Shown here: piece by piece, positions 1-7,103 of the stretch
Layout of the letters: the number at the start of each line of letters is the position of its first letter
How positions within the stretch are numbered: position 1 is the first letter of the stretch
From: SKUL01 sp964487545
GTDB taxonomy: Bacteria > Bacteroidota > Bacteroidia > Flavobacteriales_D > SKUL01
Reading direction: 5' to 3'
Length of the DNA stretch: 28,294 bases
Assembly (NCBI GenBank): GCA_964487545.1
Contig: CAZARI010000038.1
Coordinates: 1 to 28,294 of the forward strand
Notes under the pieces: model-generated
What the model was told of the DNA's origin: nothing
What the model saw: only the letters and a program-made list of their open reading frames with translations
The model's database searches: none
Program-made: the position numbers and the translations under genes

Positions 1-3000
1 CATTGGAAGTGGACTGACATGAACAACCGACGTGTCTGAATAGGCTTCGGTACCACACTGGTCTGTGACCACAACATAAATTTCAGCATCTTCACTTCCG
101 CTCACCGTAATGGAATCGCCAAACTGAACCCAAGTGTCATCAGCAGTATTGAACCACTGGTAGCTATAAGGTGGCACACCCTCCACAGCCGTTGCAGACA
201 GCGGGAATGATTCGCCCGGACAAATGGTGCCGCCCGCCGAAATCCATGATTGAACCTGCGTGTGGAACTGAACATTAGCGGTTCCACTAACCGACCCTTC
301 ACAATAAGCGTCTTGCACATTCAGCAGGGTGTAGTCTCCCGAGATATCGCTATACAGGGTATAAACCGAGGAGGTGGTGGTGACCGGCCCGAACACTTCG
401 CCGTTGATGGCGTACGCTAAGGTCCAGGGTGCGTTACCCGTTAACACCACGGCAACATTACCCATCTCCTGCGGACAGAATATTCCACCGCCGGTAATGG
501 TAGCTGTAGGTGAGACTGGGTATTCAAGTGAGGCACTGCCAGCGCCTGAATTGTTGCAGTTTTGATCCTGAACAGATTCAATGATATAAGTTCCTTCCTG
601 ACTGGATTGAAAAACATAGGGTGCGTTGTTAACAGTGATAGCGGGTTGATTCACACCGTCGATACTGTACACAATGGTCCATGGACCGGTACCTGTCAAG
701 TCAATCTGAAATCCTACATCCGCAACTTCACAAAGAATTGCTCCTCCTGAAATGGTGGCTGACGGTAAAGGATTTACTACTACTGATGCCGTTCCAGTTG
801 CCATTCCAATACAGTGTTGATCTGCTACGGATATCAGTTCGTAAGTGCCAGCCTGATTGGTTTCGAGTACACTGCTTGGCGTGTTGATTGTAATTGGCGG
901 CTGCAAAACCCCGTTGATGGTGTAGCCAATTGTCCACGGTGCCACACCGGTCAGCGTCAGGTCAAGCGCTGCCACTTCGTTTTCACAAATTACTTCGTCG
1001 CCCGAGAGGTTGGCTGTGGGCAGATCACTTACCTCTACAATTGCCTGACCCGAAGTCTCACCCGGACAATTGTCGTCGCTTACGGAAAGCAAGGCATACA
1101 CGCCTTCGGTATCGGTTTCAAAAACATATTGCGGATAGTCAGTCGTGAGCGGAGGGTTGGCCTCACCGTTGTGGGTAATCACAAACGTCCAGTTGCCTGA
1201 ACCGGTAAAATCAATGGTGATTTGCTGGTCTTCTCCGGCGCACATCAACCCGTCGCCGCTCATCGTTCCTGTGGGTGCTTGGTGAACAACAACCATTGCT
1301 GTTCCCGAAGTCACTCCCGGACAATATACATTGCTTACGCTGGTTAGGGTATAAATTCCCGCTGATTCGGTGGATATTACATACTCCGATTCGGAAGTTT
1401 CAATCGGTGCCTGCTCAACGCCGTCTATTGCGTAGATTACCGTCCATGGACCGTCCCCGCCGAATGAAATTTGTACTTCTGCGACCTCACCCGGACACAT
1501 TTCTGCGCCACCGCTGATGTGTGCAGTAGGCGTTTCAACCGTATTTAAAATAATTTCGGTGGTAATGGTGCTGTCGCAACCCAATGAGGAAGTAAGGGTG
1601 GTTTCATAGATTCCGGGTTCCGTAACGACAGTGCCGTCGGGGAGGGTAATCGGTGTTACACCGCAAAGTTCGATGGTTTCTGATAACTGCCACACCGGAT
1701 TAACCGTAACGATTGTCGTTGTTATTGCATCACAACCTTCGGCAGTGGTCAGGGTAGTGGTGTATGTCCCTTCGTCGGTCACGGTAGTTCCGTCGGGCAA
1801 GATCACTGTTTCACCCGCGCAGACGGTGACGTTTTCGGTGGTGGTTTCGACGGGTGAAATGGTTACCTGAACAATGGCAGTAGCAATACAATCTCCATCC
1901 CCAATTTGGTAGGTGTAATCACCTGATTCGGCAGTAGCCGGATCAAGGATTTGATCGGTTGGCGTCATCGAAGGGTCGAACCATTCACCACCGGAGTCGG
2001 GGTTTCCACCCAGTTGCTCGAATAAATTGATCGGACCATCGTCTTCGCAAACGGCTATGGCACCATCGAGACCCGGATTGGTTGACGGCGGTGCTTCTAC
2101 TTCGACAGTAACCACCAAGCTGCAGTTATTGGCGTCGGTGACTTCAATGTCGTAAATTCCTGCGCAGAGATCGTTAAACGACCCTGTGCTCTGATCACCC
2201 GAGCCGATGTTAAAGGTAAACGGAGCTTCGCCATTAATCACGGTTACGGTAATACTTCCATCGCAAACGGTAGGGCATGACACCGCAGCAGAAGCCACTT
2301 CCAGTTCGAGGTCGGTGACTATGGAAACGGTAATTTCGTCGGTCGCGGAAACCACCGTGCCATCACAATGCTCATAAACAACCTCTCCGGTGTAGGTAGT
2401 GGTTTGGTCGGGGCAAACCTCTACCGATAGACCAGTACCTATCAGTTGATTGTCCTCGTCGTACCAACTCACTGAATAGTTAGCTGTTCCATTAGGTGTA
2501 AATCGCCACGCTTCGTTTGTAGCAGACCAGACGCCGGTGTTTCGCCCCGGGGGGGCGATTCCGGTGGTGCCGGTGGCGTTTTGTAATCCGATCACCGCAT
2601 TGCCGCTGTTCCAACTCGTGCAGGCTGGTTTGTTGGCAATATAAACATCAATGATGTTTGTGGTTTCGTAGATAACAATTTGTTGTGTGGTGGAGTAGGG
2701 GCAACTGAATCCGTATTGTGGGACGTTGTTGAAGTTGACCACAAAGGTTCGACAGGGTGCTTCTCCCAGTACAGCGTGGTTGATATTACCTCCTACCGAC
2801 GGGTCAATATCGTGATAGGCACCGAATATCGAGTTGGTCGGGAGCACGGGATTGGGTATTTGCTGCGAAAAGGACCAGGGGCAATATTGACCCGCATACG
2901 ACGCATTGAAAGAAATCAGTCCATTGGCACCCACCACCGCGTGTGAATACATGTTGCCGTAGAAACAAAAGTTGAACGGAAGCGTAACCAGGCTGCTCCA

Positions 3001-3756
3001 GATATCGTCCGACCCAACGAACAGTGATGTGCCACCGGTAAATGGAAACGGTGGATCATAAGGGATTGAATTGACTACGTAGGAGGTGGTAGCGCCTGTT
3101 TCGGGCACGACGGCAACCAATTCGGCGCAGGCGCTGGTACAACTGATCTCTATGGCATCATTCCCGTCAATATCCACCGCATCAATGGAGGGGCAGGCAG
3201 GTACGCTTCCTCCGCCAATAGGAGGAACGATGGGTTCGCTGCACGAAATAGTCGCCATCCAACCGGCGTAATTCACACTGCCGTCAGAGGTAAAACGAAC
3301 GGTGAGGCAGTTGCCTGTTGAGCTAATTTGCCCCGGAGAGTTACTGCCAGTGAAAGATCCCAACGTTGGAGATGCGGTGCTGGGTCCGTCGTAGAAATAT
3401 AAGTAGTCCCAGTTGTTCTCTAACTGAAACTGCGTAAAGGTGAGCGTTACCACTTCGTCTGAGGTGGCGCAAAAGGTGATGGAATAGTTTTGATAATTGC
3501 CGTAGTTGCCCGTCACGCCGCTGTCGTAAAACGTACCCGAACAAGTGGTAACCGTAGATCCATTTGTGGTGGAGTTTAGGATATAGGTTTGTGCCCATAC
3601 ATGTGACGTTCCGAACAGCCAGAGCCCGATAATAAAAAAGATTGAGAAATATAATTTGAGGTATTTCGCACCGGTCTGCCCTGTTGTGCCGTGCAATTGG
3701 AAATTGCATTTGGCGCCGGCTTTTTTGCTGCTGTTTATGATGGATTTTGTATACAT
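1..3756 (-). CDS. Large secreted multidomain surface protein (CUB-like, SprB-like, Ig-like repeats), 3' end missing
   Basis: The frame is open from an ATG at 3756 to the left edge: 1252 codons with no stop, so the C-terminus lies outside the window. Residues 31-55 form a hydrophobic signal peptide ending in VWA-Q, preceded by an unusually long polar N-region; no other in-frame Met lies between, so the start is provisional. Residues about 60-170 look like a CUB domain (paired Cys, YFYDG, GW near the end). Residues about 200-430 match a module common in gliding-associated proteins, with the motif PPGRNTGVWSATNEAW. About 480-555 is a SprB-like repeat (CDGSITV, GEAPFTF, GIYDIEVTDANNC), about 632-740 holds two LPDGT...G-Y-TTLT repeats, and 743-1167 holds five 85-residue Ig-like units. 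A T9SS sorting domain at the missing end is expected but unseen. It lies 112 bp downstream of the PKD protein and may share its operon. Adhesin or matrix roles are inference. Confidence 0.9.
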   Translation of the reverse strand, partial: MYTKSIINSSKKAGAKCNFQLHGTTGQTGAKYLKLYFSIFFIIGLWLFGTSHVWAQTYILNSTTNGSTVTTCSGTFYDSGVTGNYGNYQNYSITFCATSDEVVTLTFTQFQLENNWDYLYFYDGPSTASPTLGSFTGSNSPGQISSTGNCLTVRFTSDGSVNYAGWMATISCSEPIVPPIGGGSVPACPSIDAVDIDGNDAIEISCTSACAELVAVVPETGATTSYVVNSIPYDPPFPFTGGTSLFVGSDDIWSSLVTLPFNFCFYGNMYSHAVVGANGLISFNASYAGQYCPWSFSQQIPNPVLPTNSIFGAYHDIDPSVGGNINHAVLGEAPCRTFVVNFNNVPQYGFSCPYSTTQQIVIYETTNIIDVYIANKPACTSWNSGNAVIGLQNATGTTGIAPPGRNTGVWSATNEAWRFTPNGTANYSVSWYDEDNQLIGTGLSVEVCPDQTTTYTGEVVYEHCDGTVVSATDEITVSIVTDLELEVASAAVSCPTVCDGSITVTVINGEAPFTFNIGSGDQSTGSFNDLCAGIYDIEVTDANNCSLVVTVEVEAPPSTNPGLDGAIAVCEDDGPINLFEQLGGNPDSGGEWFDPSMTPTDQILDPATAESGDYTYQIGDGDCIATAIVQVTISPVETTTENVTVCAGETVILPDGTTVTDEGTYTTTLTTAEGCDAITTTIVTVNPVWQLSETIELCGVTPITLPDGTVVTEPGIYETTLTSSLGCDSTITTEIILNTVETPTAHISGGAEMCPGEVAEVQISFGGDGPWTVIYAIDGVEQAPIETSESEYVISTESAGIYTLTSVSNVYCPGVTSGTAMVVVHQAPTGTMSGDGLMCAGEDQQITIDFTGSGNWTFVITHNGEANPPLTTDYPQYVFETDTEGVYALLSVSDDNCPGETSGQAIVEVSDLPTANLSGDEVICENEVAALDLTLTGVAPWTIGYTINGVLQPPITINTPSSVLETNQAGTYELISVADQHCIGMATGTASVVVNPLPSATISGGAILCEVADVGFQIDLTGTGPWTIVYSIDGVNQPAITVNNAPYVFQSSQEGTYIIESVQDQNCNNSGAGSASLEYPVSPTATITGGGIFCPQEMGNVAVVLTGNAPWTLAYAINGEVFGPVTTTSSVYTLYSDISGDYTLLNVQDAYCEGSVSGTANVQFHTQVQSWISAGGTICPGESFPLSATAVEGVPPYSYQWFNTADDTWVQFGDSITVSGSEDAEIYVVVTDQCGTEAYSDTSVVHVSPLPM
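256..1530 (-). repeat. Five tandem Ig-like units of exactly 255 bp (85 residues)
   Basis: Within the large surface protein, units begin with Pro at 1530, 1275, 1020, 765 and 510 (first base of the codon on the minus strand). All five are exactly 85 residues without an indel. Shared positions are P1, a Ser/Thr-Gly pair at 6-7, Cys12, W29-T30, Gly37, Gly58, Tyr60 and Cys70, which could form a conserved disulfide in each unit. The units differ at most other residues, so this is an old, diverged array and not a recent DNA duplication. A sixth, more divergent unit starts in register at 255 and keeps a Cys near the same place but has a PKD-like GVPPYSYQW core. Confidence 0.9.
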
Positions 3757-3868
3757 TGCTTATACAATGAAAGGAATACGGATAATATAGGCAATCTGAA
3801 TTTACACTTTGTTTTCATTTTCGGCACCGCTTTGTTGTGGCTTTCGATTTCGAAGTAGGGGTTGAGGC

Positions 3869-5116
3869 TTATTTCTTAAGCTTAACTGTTCCGTTAAAAA
3901 CGCCATTGGTTCCGTCGTTATTGGATATTTCAGTCTCCCATTCGTAGTCCCCTGCTGATGCCTTGACGCTTGTTCCTTGAATGGTGCCGTCCCAAGGGTG
4001 GTTTACGTTATTACTTTCAAAAATCACCATGTCGGTACGTGGGTCTTTCACACGTAGAATGAATGAACCTTCGATTAGTCTTAACGCCCTCGGCATAAAA
4101 GTGTCTTCGCGACCATCGCCATCCGGTGTGAAGCTGGTGGGGGCCATCAAGTTATAGTCATCTTTGATCACTACTTTTCGTGCGGTTGTGTCGGTGCATC
4201 CGAATTCGTTTATGGCCACCAGTTTCACATCATAAGTGCCCTTTCGGGTGAAGTTGTGAGCGGTTGAGTTTTCTTCAGAAATGACATTGCCATCAACCAC
4301 CCAGAGCACCTGATCCACATTTTTAGAGTGGTTTTCAAACATCACTTGTGGAATATCAAGCTTGTTGTTTTTGTAGGTAAAGTCGAAGGATGCTTTTGGA
4401 CGCGGATTGATTCTGATCTGATCTTCGATGGTCATCGGTGTAAGCTTTCCGCCGGTGAGTGGTGTGACCAGCAGCGATATGTGAAATATCCCCGGGGCGT
4501 CGAAAACGTGAACCGGATTTGGGTCATTGGAGAAGTAACCGTCGCCAAAGTTCCAGAGGAAGTTGCCATCCGCTTCATTGCCTGCTGTGGTAAAGGTAAT
4601 GGGCGATCCCTGACAACCCTGAGAAACGTTCGATCTGATTTTTTTGACCTTCATTTCGTCATACTGCACCAGGTTGGATTGATCAGTGTTGGGTGTTTTT
4701 AGTTTTTCATCAGCAGATTCTGCGGTCGGTTTTTCGTCGGTGTGATAGAGGGATTCCACCGCCGTTTCGGGAACTTCGATCACAAAGGTTTCGAGATCCT
4801 GCTTGGGATCATTATCTACGCGCTCAACAATCCGGCTGCCATCAGAAACGGCAGGTTGTATTTCTTCTTCTACCAGTATTTCGGTTTGTCGTGCAGCACC
4901 GGTTTGGTCGTCGGGCATGCCGAAATAGATCAGTCCGGCCATGAATACGCCGGCCGCGAGAAATGCCGAATAAAAGGTGTTCATACTCACAGCAACGCCA
5001 TGCCCTAGCAGGTTGAGCTGGGACTCCATCTCTTTCCAGTGAGCGGGGTTATAGTCCACCTCGAAATCCTCCAGCGTTTGCCGGATCAGGTCTTCGAATT
5101 GTCGATCGTTGCTCAT
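3869..5116 (-). CDS. Membrane-anchored PKD protein with gliding-type C-terminal domain; possible partner of the adjacent ECF sigma factor
   Basis: The protein has 415 residues. Residues 1-44 are a soluble N-terminal segment with the motif DYNPAHWKEMESQLN, of the type found in Bacteroidota proteins encoded next to ECF sigma factors. Residues about 46-66 form one hydrophobic helix with no signal-peptidase site, so an N-in inner-membrane topology is likely. An acidic, Pro/Glu/Thr-rich linker follows to about 150. Then come two PKD-like domains: about 165-255 with NFLWNFGDGYFSNDPNPVHVF, and about 258-335 with GTYDVKLVAINEFGC. Residues about 322-415 resemble the gliding motility-associated / T9SS type B C-terminal domain (TSFTPDGDGREDTF, HPWDGT, GDYEW). 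The start overlaps nothing but sits one base after the sigma stop codon, so translational coupling is likely. An anti-sigma or signal-sensing role is inference from topology and position; no known anti-sigma domain is recognised. Confidence 0.85.
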   Translation of the reverse strand: MSNDRQFEDLIRQTLEDFEVDYNPAHWKEMESQLNLLGHGVAVSMNTFYSAFLAAGVFMAGLIYFGMPDDQTGAARQTEILVEEEIQPAVSDGSRIVERVDNDPKQDLETFVIEVPETAVESLYHTDEKPTAESADEKLKTPNTDQSNLVQYDEMKVKKIRSNVSQGCQGSPITFTTAGNEADGNFLWNFGDGYFSNDPNPVHVFDAPGIFHISLLVTPLTGGKLTPMTIEDQIRINPRPKASFDFTYKNNKLDIPQVMFENHSKNVDQVLWVVDGNVISEENSTAHNFTRKGTYDVKLVAINEFGCTDTTARKVVIKDDYNLMAPTSFTPDGDGREDTFMPRALRLIEGSFILRVKDPRTDMVIFESNNVNHPWDGTIQGTSVKASAGDYEWETEISNNDGTNGVFNGTVKLKK

Positions 5117-5117
5117 G

Positions 5118-5720
5118 TTATATTTGATAATTGCTTTTCTTGGTTTGCTTTAAAAGTATCTTCCGGATGTTGGCCTTGGCTTTTGAAAAATTGGACTTGG
5201 AAGTTCCGATGCTGATGTCGAGCATTTCGGCGATTTCCTGATGCGACCGGTTTTCCATTACAAACAAGTTAAAAACCGCCCGGTAGGCAGGTGATAATTG
5301 CTGCATGGCTTTGATCACATCATCCATTGTAAACTCTGGCTCATCTGTTGGGTTGATTTCAAACTCTTCTTCAGAATTCTCTTCAAATCCTTCTATGGCC
5401 TGTTCATCCGGTAATAAAAGAACGTGTGTACTTCGTTTCTTTCGAAAGTAATCAATGGCGGTGTTTACCATGATTCTTCGAACCCATCCTTCAAATGATC
5501 CGCTAAAATTGTATCGGTCCAGATTGCGGAATACCTTTATAAATCCATCCTGCAGAATATCTTTGGCTTCATTTGAGTCGTTTGCATAGCGTAAACAAAC
5601 ACCCATCATCTTACCATAGAACATCTCATATAGTCTACGCTGACTGTTTCTGTCATTGTTTATACAGCCTGCTACAATAAGCTTTAGCTGATTTTGTGCT
5701 ATGGAATCATCATTCTGCAT
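5118..5720 (-). CDS. ECF-family RNA polymerase sigma-70 factor
   Basis: The product is a 200-residue group 4 sigma factor. Region 2 spans about 22-95, with LRYANDSNEAKDILQDGFIK and the DNA-melting segment FEGWVRRIMVNTAIDYFRKK. Region 4 spans about 135-192, with the helix-turn-helix SHQEIAEMLDISIGTSKSNF. A short acidic linker (EGFEENSEEEFE) joins them. It would direct RNA polymerase to a small set of promoters. It is the first gene of a minus-strand unit with the membrane PKD protein and perhaps the large surface protein. Loosely similar ECF factors act on T9SS genes in Porphyromonas (SigP), but nothing here shows that this is an orthologue. The ATG at 5720 is about 35 bases after a -7-like element. 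Confidence 0.95.
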   Translation of the reverse strand: MQNDDSIAQNQLKLIVAGCINNDRNSQRRLYEMFYGKMMGVCLRYANDSNEAKDILQDGFIKVFRNLDRYNFSGSFEGWVRRIMVNTAIDYFRKKRSTHVLLLPDEQAIEGFEENSEEEFEINPTDEPEFTMDDVIKAMQQLSPAYRAVFNLFVMENRSHQEIAEMLDISIGTSKSNFSKAKANIRKILLKQTKKSNYQI

Positions 5721-5754
5721 CCAAAAGACGACCTCTACAGGTATTGGTTGCCAC

Positions 5755-5762
5755 CAAAAATA
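5755..5762 (-). promoter_or_regulatory. -7 element for the ECF sigma gene
   Basis: On the minus strand these bases read TATTTTTG, a full match to TAnnTTTG, 34 bases before the sigma ATG. No TTG lies at the usual 17-23 base distance upstream, so the match is to half of the promoter only. Such a weak -33 would fit an activated or autoregulated promoter, but that is inference. Confidence 0.4.
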
Positions 5763-6066
5763 TTCAATTAATGTTCATGGGGCTAATGTTATTTTTCAAT
5801 ACGGTTGGTTTTCAGTAGGGCGACATCGAGTGATACGGTCATCAAATAATCGGTAGCAAGATGCTTTAATCAAAATTTGCAAGGGCATTTGCCCATTAAT
5901 AGTCCATAAAGCATGGTTCTTCGGAAGGAAGAAGAGAGATCGGAAGAGTTAATTTTCGCTGCGGCCACTTTACCTTATCTAATGTTATTGTCCACCGATA
6001 GTTCAGAAGTCTTCAGTTCCTTGTACCTATTTTGAATTTAACAAAACATCCCTCGGTTTTTCCTTT

Positions 6067-6074
6067 TATTTTTG
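6067..6074 (+). promoter_or_regulatory. -7 element for mdh
   Basis: The sequence TATTTTTG matches the Bacteroidota -7 consensus fully and lies 38 bases before the mdh ATG. No TTG occurs 17-23 bases upstream; the nearest TTTG (6031-6034) is 32 bases away, too far for the usual spacing. Confidence 0.4.
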
Positions 6075-6112
6075 TAACCACATCTTAATAAAAACCAATA
6101 AAAGCAATCGAC

Positions 6113-7051
6113 ATGAAAATTACCGTTGTTGGAGCGGGAAACGTTGGAGCCACCTGTGCCAACGTTATCGCACACAAGGAGCTAGCAAATGAAGTGGTAT
6201 TACTCGACATCAAGGAAGGGTTTGCTGAGGGCAAAGCATTGGATATTTGGGAAACCGCCCCGATCAATCTGTACGACTCCCGAATGACTGGAGTAACAAA
6301 CGATTATAGCAAAACTGCCGGTTCGGATGTGGTGGTAATCACCAGCGGGTTGCCGCGTAAGCCGGGGATGAGCCGTGATGATTTGATTGCTACCAATGCC
6401 AATATCGTGAAAATGGTTACCGAGCAAGTCATTAAGCACTCGCCCGATGCAAAAATAATCGTGGTGTCTAACCCGTTGGATGTGATGACTTATGCGGCTT
6501 TCCTCACAGCCAAAGTGGATTCGCGACGCGTTTTCGGAATGGCTGGAATTTTAGATACCGCACGTTACCGTGCTTTTCTCGCTACCGCATTGGATGTATC
6601 GCCAAAAGATATTCAAGCGGTATTAATGGGCGGGCACGGCGATACCATGGTTCCGCTGCCAAGATATACAACCGTAAGCGGAATTCCTGTAACGGAATTG
6701 ATTGATAAGACCACCCTCGACGCCATTGTGGAACGAACCAAAAAAGGGGGTGGTGAAATCGTTAACCTACTCGGCACATCGGCATGGTACGCTCCGGGTG
6801 CTGCCGCTGCACAAATGGTTGAAGCCATTGTGCGCGATCAGAAACGTATTTTCCCCTGCTGTTCTTGGTTGCAGGGAGAGTATGGTCTTAAAGACATTTA
6901 TCTGGGTGTACCGGTGAAATTGGGAGCCAACGGAATCGAAGAAATTATCGAACTGGAGCTCAACAACAGTGAAATGGATTTGCTTCACAATTCTGCCCAG
7001 TCGGTAAAAGAAGTGATGGCTGTTCTGGACCGAATGGAATTGATCAAATAA
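6113..7051 (+). CDS. mdh: Malate dehydrogenase
   Basis: This 312-residue enzyme of the lactate/malate dehydrogenase family oxidises malate to oxaloacetate with NAD in the TCA cycle, in the cytoplasm. The N-terminal Rossmann motif is GAGNVGATCA (residues 7-16). Asp33 in LLDIKEG is the acidic residue that favours NAD over NADP. The mobile-loop arginines are in GLPRKPGMSRDDL, the substrate region VSNPLDVMT follows, and the catalytic His is H175 in GGHGDTMVP. Arg in the loop position together with this length supports malate over lactate dehydrogenase. It is transcribed alone, between its own -7 element and a terminator at 7074. There is no Shine-Dalgarno sequence before the ATG. Confidence 0.97.
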   Translation: MKITVVGAGNVGATCANVIAHKELANEVVLLDIKEGFAEGKALDIWETAPINLYDSRMTGVTNDYSKTAGSDVVVITSGLPRKPGMSRDDLIATNANIVKMVTEQVIKHSPDAKIIVVSNPLDVMTYAAFLTAKVDSRRVFGMAGILDTARYRAFLATALDVSPKDIQAVLMGGHGDTMVPLPRYTTVSGIPVTELIDKTTLDAIVERTKKGGGEIVNLLGTSAWYAPGAAAAQMVEAIVRDQKRIFPCCSWLQGEYGLKDIYLGVPVKLGANGIEEIIELELNNSEMDLLHNSAQSVKEVMAVLDRMELIK

Positions 7052-7073
7052 TCAGTTTCCGGTCGTTCTATTC

Positions 7074-7103
7074 AAGCCGCTTGTAACACAGGCGGTTTTT
7101 TTT
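7074..7103 (+). terminator. Rho-independent terminator of mdh
   Basis: Bases 7074-7080 (AAGCCGC) pair with 7092-7098 (GCGGTTT), with one G-T pair and an 11-base loop; eight Ts run from 7096 to 7103. The T-tract reaches the stop codon of the opposing FG-GAP gene at 7102-7104. Read on the minus strand the hairpin lacks a following T-tract, so it serves mainly mdh. Confidence 0.8.

Larger units (their letters stand above)
5721..6112. other. 392 bp intergenic region between divergent sigma and mdh genes
   Basis: This is the longest gene-free stretch of the window. It holds a -7-like element on each strand (5755-5762 minus, 6067-6074 plus). Between them, from about 5770 to 6060, I find no open frame with a credible product, no tRNA-like fold, no strong hairpin with a T-tract and no clear repeat. 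A small RNA cannot be excluded by reading alone. Confidence 0.6.

Noticed and set aside
814..1200. 128-codon open frame on the plus strand
   Set aside because: It is antisense to the Ig-like repeat array and its product shows no family features.
256..1530. Regular 255-bp periodicity as a CRISPR or satellite repeat
   Set aside because: The units are coding and diverged at the DNA level; there are no short identical repeats with spacers.
3341..3709. 122-codon open frame on the minus strand
   Set aside because: It overlaps, in another frame, the signal peptide and CUB-like domain of the large surface protein, which is the frame with recognisable domains.
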